A DNA stretch of 64,000 nt from Streptomyces pyxinae (GCF_024756275.1 NZ_JANUGQ010000004.1:62001-126000); one strand, 5' to 3'; counted from the first letter of the stretch, positions 17,700 to 27,766 are shown. The notes: generated by a model not told the origin, from the letters alone. Numbers and translations: made by a program.

Positions 17700-17765
17700 G
17701 CAGGAACGGTGGCGGCCGGGGCGGCGGGGACGCCCGACCCGGCCGGACGGTCGGGGGGACGCTCG

Positions 17766-18206
17766 TCAGTTCTCGGCGGACTCGGCGTAGAGCTGGGAGA
17801 GTTCGGGCGCGCCGGTCATCGCCCATTCCAGCCCCGCCGCCACCACATCGACCTCGCGCCCGGAGGCCAGCCGCACCACCGGCCGGCCGTCCGGGCTCAT
17901 CCGCCAGACCGCCCCGGGAACCGTCCGGACCAGCACCGTGCCGAGGTAGAGGCCCACGTCGTTGCCGAGCGAGGGCAGTTCCTCCGGGTCGTCGCGCCAG
18001 CGCGGCGGCAACTGGTCGAGGGCGGCGAGTGAGCGGGGGCTGTCGTCCAGCCGGACACCCGACTCCTGGACTCGGGCGCGCAGCAGCTCGCACTCGGAGA
18101 GCATGTCGGCGACCCCCTCGGGGTCACGGTCGAAGGCGGAGACCAGCGGCGGTTCCGAAGGGCCGTCGTGCCGCTTGCGCCAGGCGTCCAGGAAGGGGAT
18201 GTTCAT
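17766..18206 (-). CDS. DUF6278-like conserved protein
   Basis: This 146-aa cytosolic protein starts MNIPFLDAWRKRHDG and contains LSECELLRARVQESGVRLDDS and GNDVGLYLGTVLVRTVPGAVW. It is typically seen beside exonuclease III in streptomycetes and carries a domain-of-unknown-function label (DUF6278, from memory). There is no enzymatic motif. It lies 154 nt downstream of the exonuclease gene on the same strand. Confidence 0.8.
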   Translation of the reverse strand: MNIPFLDAWRKRHDGPSEPPLVSAFDRDPEGVADMLSECELLRARVQESGVRLDDSPRSLAALDQLPPRWRDDPEELPSLGNDVGLYLGTVLVRTVPGAVWRMSPDGRPVVRLASGREVDVVAAGLEWAMTGAPELSQLYAESAEN

Positions 18207-18360
18207 ACGGCCCAGCCTCGCACCGCTGTGCCCCACGCACCACAGGGCACGCGCGGAGCACGGGGAACGGAACGCCGAACCCCCGGAGAAATCCCGGTCG
18301 GCCGGGCCGCCGGAGCCCGGCCGGCCGGCTCCCGGGCTCCGGCCCTCGCGGCTCCGGCTC

Positions 18361-19140
18361 TCACAGCTCCAGATCGACCACCACCGGGGCGTGGTCCGAG
18401 GCACCCTTGCCCTTGCGCTCCTCCCGGTCGACGTAGGAGTCGCGCACCGCGTCCGCGAACGGCTTGTTGCCGTACACGAGGTCGATACGCATGCCCCGGT
18501 TCTTGGGGAAGCAGAGCTGCCGGTAGTCCCAGTACGTGAACGGGTGCGCGTACTTGAGCGGACGCGGCACCACATCGCCGAGCCCGGTCTCCCGCAGTGC
18601 GGCGAGCGCCGCGCGCTCGGGCTCGGTGATGTGTGTGGAGCCCTCGAAGAACGACAGGTCCCACACGTCGTCGTCGGTGGGCGCGATGTTGAAGTCCCCG
18701 AGCACGGCGAACGGCCGGGCGGCCGCGGCGTCCTCCGCGACCGCGTCCCGCAGCGCCTCCAGCCAGCGCAGCTTGTAGGCGTAGTGGTCGTGCGCGACCT
18801 CGCGGCCGTTGGGCACGTAGACCGACCAGATCCGCGCGCCCCCGCAGGTGGCGGAGATGGCCCGCGGCTCCTGGACGCCCTCGTACTCCGGACCGCCGGT
18901 GAGGCCGTGCACCACGTCCTCCAGGCCGACCCGGGAGAGCAGGGCCACGCCGTTCCACCGGCCGGTGGCGTGCACCGAGGAGTCGTAACCCAGCTCGCGC
19001 AGCTGCTCGGTGGGGAACTGCTCGGCGGTGCACTTGGTCTCCTGGACGCAGAGGACGTCGGTGCCGCTGCTCTCCAGCCAGGCCAGCAGCCGGGGGAGCC
19101 GGGCAGTGATCGAATTGACGTTCCACGTGGCGATGCGCAT
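18361..19140 (-). CDS. xth: exodeoxyribonuclease III / AP endonuclease
   Basis: This 259-aa EEP-superfamily nuclease acts in base-excision repair, cutting abasic sites and 3' blocks. Family blocks are complete: MRIATWNVNSITARLPRLL at the start, VLCVQETKC with the metal-binding Glu, VYVPNGR, LGDFNIAPTDDDVWD, YWDYRQLCFPKNRGMRIDLV and the final GASDHAPVVVDLEL with the catalytic Asp-His. ATG 19140 gives the standard length. It is followed by the DUF6278 gene. Confidence 0.96.
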   Translation of the reverse strand: MRIATWNVNSITARLPRLLAWLESSGTDVLCVQETKCTAEQFPTEQLRELGYDSSVHATGRWNGVALLSRVGLEDVVHGLTGGPEYEGVQEPRAISATCGGARIWSVYVPNGREVAHDHYAYKLRWLEALRDAVAEDAAAARPFAVLGDFNIAPTDDDVWDLSFFEGSTHITEPERAALAALRETGLGDVVPRPLKYAHPFTYWDYRQLCFPKNRGMRIDLVYGNKPFADAVRDSYVDREERKGKGASDHAPVVVDLEL

Positions 19141-19255
19141 GACGGAAAGCCTAACGGCGGGATCGGACAACCGGCGCGGACCACGGGCGGCTCCCGGCCG
19201 TCCCGGGGCGGTCGGGAGCGCCGCCGACGGGGCGCCGGACGGCCCGCGCGCCGGA

Positions 19256-19903
19256 TTACCGGCCGGGCCGGACGTCGGTGGTGTCCCCCGGGGTGAGCCG
19301 GAGGTGTGCGGCGCCGCCCAGTTCACCGATCTGGCGGTCGTAGACCGGCCGGGCCAGGTCGGTGAGGAGGGAGTCGTGGACGTCGATGGCGCGCCCCGGC
19401 TTCACCTCCCGCACATAGTCGATCACCTCGGAAATCTTGTTCCAGGGGGCGTGCACCGGCAGCAGCAGCGTCTCCACCGGCTGGTCCGGGACGGTGAGCG
19501 CGTCCCCGGGGTGGAACACCGCGCCGTCGTCCACCAGGAAGCCGACATTGGTGATGCGCGGGATGTCCGGGTGGATCACCGCGTGCAGTTCCCCGTGCAC
19601 CCGTACCTCGAAGCCGGCGGCGGTGAAGGTGTCGCCGTGGCCCACCGTGTGCACCCGCCCCGGGAAGGCCGCCGAGAGCTGGTCGGCCACGCTCCGCAGG
19701 GTCCAGAGCTCGGCCGCCGGGTTGGCCTCCAGGGCCGCCCGCAGCCGCCCCTCGTCGAAGTGGTCGGGGTGCTCATGGGTCACCAGCAGTCCATCGGCGC
19801 CCAGCGCCGCGTCCGGCTCGCTGAAGCCGCCGGGGTCGATGACGAGCGTCCGGCCCTCCTCCTCCAGCCGGACACAGGCGTGGGACTTCTTCGTCAGTTT
19901 CAT
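19256..19903 (-). CDS. MBL-fold metal-dependent hydrolase (UlaG-like)
   Basis: This 215-aa protein is of the metallo-beta-lactamase fold. The metal site THEHPDH is at about residues 42-48, with further ligands expected at the His of DIPRITNVG/VFHPGDAL and in LLPVHAPWNK. The N-terminus MKLTKKSHACVRLEEEGRTLVIDPG is typical of the UlaG-like or UPF0173-like group. It lies 115 nt upstream of xth on the same strand. The substrate is unknown. Confidence 0.88.
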   Translation of the reverse strand: MKLTKKSHACVRLEEEGRTLVIDPGGFSEPDAALGADGLLVTHEHPDHFDEGRLRAALEANPAAELWTLRSVADQLSAAFPGRVHTVGHGDTFTAAGFEVRVHGELHAVIHPDIPRITNVGFLVDDGAVFHPGDALTVPDQPVETLLLPVHAPWNKISEVIDYVREVKPGRAIDVHDSLLTDLARPVYDRQIGELGGAAHLRLTPGDTTDVRPGR

Positions 19904-20024
19904 GGATATGGCTCCCCACTCTCACAGACTGGTTCGTCGCCCGGTCCGGGCCGGCCCGGACCGGGGGGCGGGGCCCGGGGCCGGTGTACGGCGTCCGGGC
20001 CGCTCCGCGTTCCGGAGCCGGACC

Positions 20025-21593
20025 CTAGGCCTCGGGACTGGTCTCCTCAAGGATCACCCGGCGGGCGACCTTGAAGGCGGCCTGGGCGGCGGGTACCCCG
20101 CAGTAGACCGCCGTCTGCATCAGCACCTCGCGGATCTCGGCCGGCGACAGACCGTTGCGCAGGGCGGCCCGGGTGTGCGGGGCCAGCTCCTCCAGGTGGC
20201 CCCCCGCGACCAGGGCGGCCAGGGTCACACAGCTGCGGGTCCGGCGGTCCAGGCCGTCCCGGGCCCAGATCTCGCCCCAGGCGTACCGGGTGATCAGCTC
20301 GTCGAAGTCACCGGTGAAGTCGTCGGCGCCGGCCAGGGCGCGGTCCACATGGGCGTCGCCCAGCACCTCCCGGCGCAGCCGCAGCCCCTTCTCGTACGGG
20401 TCGGGACGCCCCGCGTCGTACCGGTCGGGGTGCGCCACCTCCCGCGCGGGACCGGGCGCCACCGGCACGGGAGGCGCCTCCGGAGCCGGGGGCGGCACCG
20501 GAGCGTCCAGGACGTCCGCCTGACCGGGACCGGGCGGCACCGGGAGCACACCTGCCGGGACGGCGGCATGAGCGGGGCCGGGACCGGGCGGCACCGGGGG
20601 TACGCCGACCGGACCGGGACCGGGCGGCACCGGGGGTACGCCGACCGGACCGGGACCGGGCGGCACCGGGGGTACGCCGACCGGACCGGGACCGGGCGGC
20701 ACCGGGGTCGGGCCGGTCGAGGGCTCGGGCACGGACGGCACCCAGGCGGTGGAGAAGTGGCGTACCAGCAGGTCGGTGACGGCGGTCGGCTGCTCGACGG
20801 GCGCCAGATGCGAGGCGCCCGGCACCACGGCGAGACGGGCGTCCGGGATGCCTGCGACCAGGGTCCGGGCCTCGGCCGGTCCGGTCACCCGGTCCTCGGA
20901 GCCGACCAGGACCAGGGTGGGCACGCCGACCCGGCTCAGCTCGGTCCGTACGTCGAAGGCCACCAGTGCCTCGCAGGCGGCGACATAGCAGGCGGGATCG
21001 GTGGTACGGACCATCTGCACCGCCCACTCCACGATCGCGGGCTGGGCGGCGGCGAAGCCGGGCGTGAACCAGCGCTCGGGGGCGCTGCGGGCCATCGGTT
21101 CGAGCCCATTGGCCCGGACCATCACGCCGCGCTGACGGAACTCGTCGGCGGTGCCGAACCGGGGCGAGGCGGCGACCAGGGCGAGCGAGGCGAGCCGGTG
21201 CGGGGCGCGCAGGGCCAGCTCGGCGCCTATCGCGCCGCCGATCGAGCAACCGGCGTACCCGAAGCGCTGAATGCCCAGTTCGTCCAGGGTGGCCAGCAGT
21301 CGGGTGGTCAGCTCCCCGACCGCCGCGGCCGGATCGGCCGGCGCACCACCGTGGCCGGGCAGGTCGAAGCGGAGGACACGCCACTGGCGGGCGAGCTCGG
21401 GTATCTGCCTGTCCCACATGTGGAGGGTCGTCCCGAGCGAGGGGCCGAGGACGAGAACCGGAGCGTCGGCGGGCCCGTCGGACCGGTGGGCGAGGGTCCT
21501 GGGCGCGTGCAGCGGGTCCGGTCCCGGCGGCATGACCGGGCCGAGCGGCCCGTTCGTCAGGGGCGTAGGCGAAGGCGTCTGCGTCTCACTCAC
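20025..21593 (-). CDS. pcaL: PcaDC fusion: 3-oxoadipate enol-lactonase / 4-carboxymuconolactone decarboxylase
   Basis: This 522-aa bifunctional enzyme belongs to the protocatechuate branch of the beta-ketoadipate pathway. The alpha/beta hydrolase (PcaD) part occupies roughly residues 25-270, with nucleophile motif GCSIGG and the terminal GASHLAPVEQP carrying the His. The carboxymuconolactone decarboxylase (PcaC) domain is at the end: RREVLGDAHVDRAL, TRYAWGEIWARDGLD, CVTLAALVAGGHLEELA. The linker is unusually long, about 130 residues of Pro/Gly/Val repeats encoded by a 36-bp tandem repeat. The GTG at 21593 starts VSETQTPSP. No other pca gene is in the window, so this copy stands apart from its pathway. 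Confidence 0.92.
   Translation of the reverse strand: MSETQTPSPTPLTNGPLGPVMPPGPDPLHAPRTLAHRSDGPADAPVLVLGPSLGTTLHMWDRQIPELARQWRVLRFDLPGHGGAPADPAAAVGELTTRLLATLDELGIQRFGYAGCSIGGAIGAELALRAPHRLASLALVAASPRFGTADEFRQRGVMVRANGLEPMARSAPERWFTPGFAAAQPAIVEWAVQMVRTTDPACYVAACEALVAFDVRTELSRVGVPTLVLVGSEDRVTGPAEARTLVAGIPDARLAVVPGASHLAPVEQPTAVTDLLVRHFSTAWVPSVPEPSTGPTPVPPGPGPVGVPPVPPGPGPVGVPPVPPGPGPVGVPPVPPGPGPAHAAVPAGVLPVPPGPGQADVLDAPVPPPAPEAPPVPVAPGPAREVAHPDRYDAGRPDPYEKGLRLRREVLGDAHVDRALAGADDFTGDFDELITRYAWGEIWARDGLDRRTRSCVTLAALVAGGHLEELAPHTRAALRNGLSPAEIREVLMQTAVYCGVPAAQAAFKVARRVILEETSPEA
20581..20706 (-). repeat. 36-bp tandem repeat inside the pcaL linker
   Basis: Three perfect 36-bp copies occupy 20581-20616, 20617-20652 and 20653-20688, with a partial fourth at 20689-20706. 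In frame they encode a repeated 12-residue unit, VGVPPVPPGPGP. The perfect identity suggests recent expansion by slippage. Confidence 0.9.
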
Positions 21594-21832
21594 CCGCTCC
21601 AGGGTAATGAGCGCGGGGGTGATCGGCGCCCCCGGGGCCGGACCCCGGCGCGGGGGCGGGTCCGGGACGGAGCCGGCCGGCGCGGAACGCGGTGGTGGCA
21701 CCGCCGGGCCGGTGCCACCCGAACGGGGCCCGGACGGCTCCGGGGCGGGAGCGGTGCGGCCGCGGCGCCACCGGTACCGGGCCCGTTCACGCCGGCCCGG
21801 CGGGCCGGCGCCACGCTGCCGCTCCCGGCGGC

Positions 21833-22387
21833 TCAGGGGGCGGCGGTGGAGACGACGTAGACGTGCGGGGCGGCCGGGTCGGAGAGGTCCACGGTGATGT
21901 CGCGGACCGGGCGGGGGTCGGGCAGCCGGTGGGTGGTGGCCGACCAGTCGTGGTCGTCCGGGAAGTCCCAGCCGACCGTGGTGGCGTCGCGGTGGCTGAT
22001 GGTGACCTTGCCGAGCGACAGCTGAGCCCGGGTGGTGCCGATCTCCCGCAGGAAGACGTCGAGCCCCGCGCCGCTGGTGGTGAACTCGACGTACAGCCGG
22101 CTGGACTTCCAGTTGCTGGTCTCGAAGTAGGCCACGTCCTGGGACTGCGCCGGCACCGGCACCTCGAAGACATTGCGCTTCATCTTCGACGGCCAGCTGT
22201 CCTGCAGCCCGGTGACCGAGGACTCGGCCTCCTTGTCGCGTCCGCTGTCCCGGCTCTGTTCGGCGGAGATCACCAGATAGCCCGCCGGGATGCCGATGAG
22301 CAGCACGATGACGGCGGCGGTGAGCCAGCGGCGGACGATCATGTGCCGGCGGTTCTCCGGCGGGCCGGCCTGGTGGGGAACGGTCAC
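21833..22387 (-). CDS. single-pass membrane-anchored protein of unknown function
   Basis: This 184-aa protein has a 20-residue cytosolic start, a membrane helix (LTAAVIVLLIGIPAGYLVIS, about 22-41) and an extracytoplasmic beta-rich domain (VAYFETSNWKSSRLYVEFTT, LGKVTISHRDATTVGWDF). The GTG start overlaps the stop of the ROK gene as GTGA, so the two are translationally coupled. No characterised family is recognised. Confidence 0.8.
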   Translation of the reverse strand: MTVPHQAGPPENRRHMIVRRWLTAAVIVLLIGIPAGYLVISAEQSRDSGRDKEAESSVTGLQDSWPSKMKRNVFEVPVPAQSQDVAYFETSNWKSSRLYVEFTTSGAGLDVFLREIGTTRAQLSLGKVTISHRDATTVGWDFPDDHDWSATTHRLPDPRPVRDITVDLSDPAAPHVYVVSTAAP

Positions 22388-23547
22388 GACGGCGGTTCCT
22401 CGGTGGTGGTGAAGCCGCCGTTGCGGATGGCCTGGGCGTATCGCTCGTAGCGTTCATGGCGCTCGACCCGGCGGCGGTTGGCGCGGCGGAAGCGGCGGGC
22501 GACGAGCCGGGCGAGGTCGGCGGCGCCGACCATTCCGGCCTCCGGGCCGAGCTGGGCGCGGACGATCCGGGCCTCCGGCCGGTAGCCGCGCCCGGTGAGG
22601 TGGCGGCGGAAGGCGTCCCGGGCGGGGCCGATCAGCAGGTCGTCGGCGGCGCTGACGCCTCCGCCGACGACGAAGCAGGACGGGTCGAGGGCGGCGGCCA
22701 GGTTGGCGATGCCGACGCCGAGCCACTGCCCGATGTCCTGGAAGAGCTCGACGCACATGGCGTCACCCTCCCGGGCCAGCTCGGTGATGAGCGGACCGGT
22801 GATGTCCGGGACGCTGCCCTTGACCCGCTCGATGATGTTGTACGCCACCGGGGAGTCGGCCGCGGCCAGCTCCCGGGCCTCCCGGACCAGCGCGTTGCCC
22901 GAGCTGTACTGCTCCCAGCAGCCGCGGTTGCCACACGGGCAGCGGTGGCCACCGGGGACGACCTGCATATGGCCGAACTCGCCCGCCACCCCGTACCGGC
23001 CCCTTTTGACCTGGCCGTTCTCCAGGATGGCGCCCCCGATACCGGTGCCCAGCGTGATCATGACGAGATGGTCCTCGCCGCGCCCCGCGCCGAACCGCCA
23101 CTCCGCCCAGGCGGCGGTGTTGGCGTCGTTGTCCACCATGACGGGCACCGCGAGCCGGCCCTGGAGCGAATCGCGCAGCGGTTCATTGCGCCAGGCCAGG
23201 TGGGGGGCGAAGAGCACCCTGCTGCGGTCGGCGTCCACCCAGCCGGCCGCGCCGATGCCCACGGCGTGGACGTCGTGCCGGTCGGAGAGATCGAGAACCA
23301 ACTCGGTGATGGTGTCCTCGACCACCTTGGCGCTCTTGGACTTGTCGGGCGTCTCGGTCTTGATCTGCTCCAGGATCTGGCCGTCCGCGTCGACGACTCC
23401 GGCCATCACCTTCGTACCGCCGATGTCGATGCCGACGGTCGGGACCCGGGGGGCGGTCAGGTGCGAACGCCGCTCGCGGGTGCCGACGGTCCGCAGGACG
23501 GTGGCCCGTGCGGAGCCGCGGTGGGCGAAGTCGCGGTACGTGCTCAT
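22384..23547 (-). CDS. ROK-family sugar kinase (glucokinase-like)
   Basis: This 387-aa protein is of the ROK family. The ATP-binding motif GIDIGGTKVMAG is near residue 40, the catalytic Asp lies in VDNDANTAAWAEW (about 139-141), and the zinc motif CPCGNRGCWE has Cys 203, 205 and 210. No N-terminal winged helix is present, so it is a kinase-type member and not a repressor. The C-terminus is basic (RRFRRANRRRVERHERYERY). ATG 23547 has AGGGA upstream. It lies 258 nt downstream of the sugar ABC genes and overlaps the membrane-anchored gene below. Phosphorylation of an imported hexose is inferred. Confidence 0.9.
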   Translation of the reverse strand: MSTYRDFAHRGSARATVLRTVGTRERRSHLTAPRVPTVGIDIGGTKVMAGVVDADGQILEQIKTETPDKSKSAKVVEDTITELVLDLSDRHDVHAVGIGAAGWVDADRSRVLFAPHLAWRNEPLRDSLQGRLAVPVMVDNDANTAAWAEWRFGAGRGEDHLVMITLGTGIGGAILENGQVKRGRYGVAGEFGHMQVVPGGHRCPCGNRGCWEQYSSGNALVREARELAAADSPVAYNIIERVKGSVPDITGPLITELAREGDAMCVELFQDIGQWLGVGIANLAAALDPSCFVVGGGVSAADDLLIGPARDAFRRHLTGRGYRPEARIVRAQLGPEAGMVGAADLARLVARRFRRANRRRVERHERYERYAQAIRNGGFTTTEEPPS

Positions 23548-23805
23548 CGGTCCCTGTGGGGGTGGGGGGAGCCGGCGGGGTGGGGGTACGGCCGGCGGCG
23601 GACGGCGCCCGCCGCCCCCGATTCTGCCAGGTAGGTCCCCGCCGCCGGCGCACGGCCGTCCCGCCGGTCCCCGACCCGGGCTCCGGCGGGAGGGCCGGCA
23701 CAGCGGGCGGCCGGCCACGGCGGCGGGCAGGCGGGCGACAGGGCACGGGGCAGGCGCGGCGGCGGAGCCGGCCGGGGCGTACGGCCCCGCCGGCAGCCCG
23801 GGCCG

Positions 23806-24642
23806 TCAGGTCGCGTGGGCGCGCTCCAGCTCGTGGCGCAGGTCCTCCAGTTCGCTGCCGCCCGCCATCTGCCGGGTGAGCTCGTCCAGAGTGACCGCGT
23901 CCTTGGTGTGGCTCGCGGTCATGGTGCCGCGCTTCAGCAGGACGAACCGGTCGCCGACCAGGTACGCGTGGTGCGGGTTGTGGGTGATGAGGACCACGCC
24001 CAGACCGGCGTCGCGCGCCGCCGCCACGTACTTGAGCACCACGCCGGACTGCTTGACACCGAGCGCGGCGGTGGGCTCGTCGAGGACCAGCACCTTGGCG
24101 CCGAAGTACACGGCCCGGGCAATGGCGACACACTGCCGCTCGCCGCCGGAGAGGGTGCCGATCGGCTGGTCCACGTCCCGCAGGTCGATGCCCATCCGCA
24201 ACAGTTCGGCGCGGGTGGTCTCGCGCATCCGGGCCACGTCGAGCCGTCGGAGCGGACCTGTGCCCTTCGTCGGTTCGGAGCCCAGGAAGAAGTTGCGCCA
24301 CACCGGCATGAGCGGGACGACCGCCAGGTCCTGGTAGACGGTGGCGATGCCCCGGTCCAGCGCGTCGCGCGGCGAGGCGAGAGCGGTCTCCTCGCCATCG
24401 ATGCGCAGGGTGCCGCCGTCGTGCCCGTGCAGCCCGGAGATGATCTTGATGAGGGTCGACTTGCCCGCACCGTTGTCACCGAGGACACAGGTGATCTCGC
24501 CCGGGTGGACCTCCAGGGAGACACCCTCCAGGGCGCGGATGTTGCCGTAGTACTTGCTGACGGCGTCGAGCTCCACCAGGGCCGTGCCGTCGTTCGCCGC
24601 CGTCACTGCCGTGGATCCGGCCGGGGGTGTGGTGCCGGTCAT
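23806..24642 (-). CDS. sugar ABC transporter ATP-binding protein
   Basis: This 278-aa ATPase has a single ABC domain: Walker [14 protein letters not shown]-loop [11 protein letters not shown], signature LSGGERQ, Walker [13 protein letters not shown] and the switch His in [10 protein letters not shown]. It is half the size of RbsA-type proteins, which carry two ABC domains, so it probably works as a homodimer with the adjacent permease. Its start overlaps the permease stop (ATGA). Confidence 0.95.
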   Translation of the reverse strand: MTGTTPPAGSTAVTAANDGTALVELDAVSKYYGNIRALEGVSLEVHPGEITCVLGDNGAGKSTLIKIISGLHGHDGGTLRIDGEETALASPRDALDRGIATVYQDLAVVPLMPVWRNFFLGSEPTKGTGPLRRLDVARMRETTRAELLRMGIDLRDVDQPIGTLSGGERQCVAIARAVYFGAKVLVLDEPTAALGVKQSGVVLKYVAAARDAGLGVVLITHNPHHAYLVGDRFVLLKRGTMTASHTKDAVTLDELTRQMAGGSELEDLRHELERAHAT

Positions 24643-25697
24643 GCGGTGGCCTCCGCGCGCTTGCGTACCCAGGCATTGAGCAGGGTGGCCAGCAGGAGCA
24701 TGGCGCCGAGGAAGAACTTGAACCAGTCCGGGTTCCACTCGGCGTAGACGATGCCCTTGCTGGTCATGCCGAAGATGAAGGCGCCGACCGCCGCGCCGAT
24801 GGCGGAGCCGTAGCCGCCGGTGATCAGACAGCCGCCGATCACCGCCGCGATGATGTAGATCAGCTCGTTGCCGACGCCCTCGCCGGACTGGACGACGTCG
24901 AACGAGAAGAGGAGATGCTGTCCGGAGACCCAGGCGCAGAAGCCCACGCCCATGTAGAGCCCGGTCTTGGTGGCGCGGACCGGGACACCGACCGCGCGGG
25001 CGGCCTCCGGGCCGCCGCCGACGGCGAAGACCCAGTTGCCCGCCCGGGTGCGCAGCAGGATCCAGGTGGCGAGCGCGACCAGGCCGAACCACCACAGGAC
25101 GGTGACCTTCAGCTCGACACCGCCGAGGGTGAGCTGGGAGGCGAAGAGGGCGCGGGCCGAGCCGAAGCCCTCCATGTCGGCGATGGTCTTGGTCGACACC
25201 GTACCGCTGATCAGCTTGGTGAGGCCCAGGTTGAGCCCGGTCAGCATCAGGAAGGTGCCGAGCGTGATGATGAAGCTCGGCAGCTTGGTCCGGGTGAGCA
25301 TGAAACCGTTGAAGACACCGATGGCGACGGTGACCAGCAGCGACACCAGGACGCCCACCCAGACGTTGGTGGTCAGCTGGAAGCTGAACATCGAGGAGAT
25401 CAGCGCCGAGCTGGTGACCAGCACTCCGGCCGACAGGTCGAACTCGCCACCGATCATCAGCAGGGCCACCGGCACCGCCATGATCCCGATGGTGGAGGCG
25501 GCATAGAGGACCGTGCCGAAGCTGGAGGCCCGGAGGAAGCCGTCGGCGACGAGCGCGAAGAAGAGGAAGACGGCGAGGGCACCGACGACCGAGCCGAGCT
25601 CCGGGCGGCCGAGCAGCCTGCGCAGCGGCGAGACCCGCAGCAGCCGCTCGTCCGCGGAGGGATCCTCGCTCCTGACGGGTGGGACGGTGGTGGTCAT
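24639..25697 (-). CDS. sugar ABC transporter permease (RbsC type)
   Basis: This 352-aa membrane protein is of the branched-chain/ribose permease family. About ten hydrophobic segments are visible, including the conserved core block [17 protein letters not shown] and the [19 protein letters not shown] segment. Its start codon overlaps the stop of the binding-protein gene (ATGA), and its stop overlaps the ATPase start. The operon therefore encodes a complete importer. Confidence 0.95.
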   Translation of the reverse strand: MTTTVPPVRSEDPSADERLLRVSPLRRLLGRPELGSVVGALAVFLFFALVADGFLRASSFGTVLYAASTIGIMAVPVALLMIGGEFDLSAGVLVTSSALISSMFSFQLTTNVWVGVLVSLLVTVAIGVFNGFMLTRTKLPSFIITLGTFLMLTGLNLGLTKLISGTVSTKTIADMEGFGSARALFASQLTLGGVELKVTVLWWFGLVALATWILLRTRAGNWVFAVGGGPEAARAVGVPVRATKTGLYMGVGFCAWVSGQHLLFSFDVVQSGEGVGNELIYIIAAVIGGCLITGGYGSAIGAAVGAFIFGMTSKGIVYAEWNPDWFKFFLGAMLLLATLLNAWVRKRAEATA

Positions 25698-26707
25698 CGG
25701 GTGCCCCGCTCGGTGTACTCCTTCAGCGCGGCGGCGGCGTCCTTGGTGATGATCTGCGGGCCGGTCAGCACGGGCCGTCCGCCGCCGAGCACATCGGCGT
25801 TGTAGCGGTAGAGCCAGAGCAGGTCCACGGCCTGGTACCCCTGAAGGTAGGGCTGCTGGTCGACGGCGAAGCCGAGCCGGCCGGAATCGAGCGCGGCGGC
25901 GACCTTGGCGTTGAGGTCGAAGGTGTCGACCTCGGCCCTGGACCCGGCGCTCCGCACGGCCTGGACGGCGGCGTCCGCGAACGGGGCACCCAGGGTGACC
26001 ACGGCGTCGATGGAGCTGTCGGTCTGGAGCTTGGCCTCCACGGCCGCCTGGACGTCGGGCATGTTGGTGCCGTCCACGTAGAGGTTCTGCAGATCGCCGC
26101 CGAAGGTCTTCTTCACGCCCGCGCAGCGCTGCTCGTGGCCGACGTTGCCCTGCTCGTGCAGGACGCACAGGGCCTTCTTGCGCCCCCGCTTGTCCAGTTC
26201 CTCGCCGACCGCCTCGCCGGCGATGGTCTCGTCCTGACCGATGTGAGTGAGGGCGCCGAAGCTCTTGGACTGGGCGGAGCCGGAGTTGACGGTGACGACC
26301 GGGATGCCGGCCTTGACCGCCTTGGCGACCACCGCCTTCATGGCGTCGGGCTTGGCGAGGGTGACGATCAGTCCGTCGACCTTCTTGTCGATGTAGGAGT
26401 CGACCAGCTGCGCCTGCTGCTGCGCCTCGTCGCTGTGTGCGTAGAGGAAGTTGATGTTGTCCTTGACCGCCGCCTGCTTGGCGCCGTTCTGGACGATGTC
26501 CCAGAAGGTGTCACCGTCCCCGGAGTGGGTCACCATGGCGATGGTCCACTTGGGGGTGTTCACCGCCGCGTGTCCCTGCGCCGAGGCCGCCTTGCGGGCG
26601 TCCTCCGCGCGCTTGCCGCCGGTGCTGCTGCACCCCGCGAGCGAGAGCGCGAGCGCCGCCGCGAGCACCGCGCCGACCGCGCGCGCCCCTGTCCGAACCC
26701 TTGCCAC
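25694..26707 (-). CDS. sugar ABC transporter substrate-binding lipoprotein
   Basis: This 337-aa periplasmic-binding-protein-like lipoprotein is of the ribose/inositol cluster. A signal peptide ends in lipobox SLAGC (C at about residue 23). The mature part has [20 protein letters not shown] at the ligand cleft and [17 protein letters not shown] typical of the family. The GTG at 26707 is chosen as the first codon giving a normal lipoprotein leader. It is the first gene of a four-nt-overlap operon with permease and ATPase. The divergent dehydrogenase suggests an inositol-like or other polyol ligand; this is inference. Confidence 0.92.
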   Translation of the reverse strand: MARVRTGARAVGAVLAAALALSLAGCSSTGGKRAEDARKAASAQGHAAVNTPKWTIAMVTHSGDGDTFWDIVQNGAKQAAVKDNINFLYAHSDEAQQQAQLVDSYIDKKVDGLIVTLAKPDAMKAVVAKAVKAGIPVVTVNSGSAQSKSFGALTHIGQDETIAGEAVGEELDKRGRKKALCVLHEQGNVGHEQRCAGVKKTFGGDLQNLYVDGTNMPDVQAAVEAKLQTDSSIDAVVTLGAPFADAAVQAVRSAGSRAEVDTFDLNAKVAAALDSGRLGFAVDQQPYLQGYQAVDLLWLYRYNADVLGGGRPVLTGPQIITKDAAAALKEYTERGTR

Positions 26708-26901
26708 GACGCCGTGCCCTTCTTCGTGTCCTCCGAGGTGCCGACGGGGGGCATATCGCCTCGTCCCGACTCGCCAAGTATCGGTCATGGGGTGAGTGTG
26801 GACGGCGGCGGGGCAACTCGTCCAGGTTTTGTCCGGACATTCTTACATCGTACGGAAGACCTGTGGAGGCGCGTACCTCGCGAGCCCGGACGGCTCGGCG
26901 C

Positions 26902-27705
26902 TCAGCCGCGGACCAGCAGCTGGAAGTCGAAGGCGTACCGGGAGGCCCGGTAGATGTGGGAGCCGAATTCGACGGCCCGCCCGGTGTCGTCGTAGGTGGT
27001 GCGCTCCATGGTGAGGAGCGGCGCGCCCGGCTCCTCCCCCAGCAGCTCCGCCTCCTCCCGGGCGGCGGCGCGGGCGCCGACCGTCTGGCGGGCGCTGTGC
27101 AGGGTGACACCGGCGGCGCGCAGCAGCCGGTAGAGCCCGGTCTCCTCCAGCTGCTCGGTGGCCGGCTCCAGCAGGTCGGCCGGGAGATGGTTGCGGAGCC
27201 GGGCCATCGGCTCGTCATGGGCGGACCGCAGCCGCTCGACATACCGCACCTCCGCGCCCTCGGGTACGCCGAGCGCGGCGGCGACCCGGGCGGGCGCGGG
27301 CTCCAGCCGGTTGACCAGGACGGCGGTGGCGGGGCGCTGGCCGGCGCCGGCCAGGTCGTCGTAGAGGCTGCTGAGCTCCAGCGGCCGCTTGACCTGGCTG
27401 TGCACCACCTGGGTGCCGACTCCCCGGCGCCGGACCAGCAGCCCCTTGTCGACCAGGGCCTGGATGGCCTGACGGACGGTGGGACGGGACAGCCCGAGCC
27501 GCCGGGCGAGCTCGATCTCATTGCCGAGCAGGCTGCCCGGGGTGAGCTCCCCGTGCTCGATCGCCGCCTCCAGTTGCTGGGAGAGCTGGAAGTAGAGCGG
27601 TACGGGGCTGGTGCGGTCCACGCCGAGCGGCAGCCGTACGACGGGCCCCGCCGCCGTGCCGGTCTCGGCGCGGGGGGTTCGGGCTGCTCGGGTCTGCTTG
27701 GGCAC
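26902..27705 (-). CDS. GntR/HutC-family transcriptional regulator
   Basis: This 267-aa regulator has an N-terminal winged helix (YFQLSQQLEAAIEHGELTPG, IELARRLGLSRPTVRQAIQ, quoted in short pieces) and a C-terminal UTRA ligand domain (about 110-260) typical of the HutC subgroup. The GTG at 27705 begins VPKQTRAARTP. It lies 194 nt upstream of the binding-protein gene on the same strand and is divergent from the dehydrogenase. A palindromic site lies between the two, so it probably controls the transporter, the dehydrogenase and itself. Confidence 0.92.
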   Translation of the reverse strand: MPKQTRAARTPRAETGTAAGPVVRLPLGVDRTSPVPLYFQLSQQLEAAIEHGELTPGSLLGNEIELARRLGLSRPTVRQAIQALVDKGLLVRRRGVGTQVVHSQVKRPLELSSLYDDLAGAGQRPATAVLVNRLEPAPARVAAALGVPEGAEVRYVERLRSAHDEPMARLRNHLPADLLEPATEQLEETGLYRLLRAAGVTLHSARQTVGARAAAREEAELLGEEPGAPLLTMERTTYDDTGRAVEFGSHIYRASRYAFDFQLLVRG

Positions 27706-27748
27706 GGGCCGAGGGTATCCGCGCCCAGGGTTGACGGAAAGTCGTGAA

Positions 27749-27766
27749 GTCCTGTTGTCAGGACAA
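27749..27766. promoter_or_regulatory. palindromic operator, probably for the GntR regulator
   Basis: GTCCTG-TTGT-CAGGAC (27749-27764) overlaps a second symmetric reading, TTGTC-AG-GACAA (27755-27766). It lies 43 nt before the GntR start and 40 nt before the dehydrogenase start. A TTGACA (27771-27776) immediately to its right could be the -35 for the dehydrogenase. Confidence 0.6.

Noticed and set aside
20581..20706. CRISPR-like array
   Set aside because: The units are directly adjacent without spacers and stay in frame inside pcaL, so this is a coding tandem repeat.
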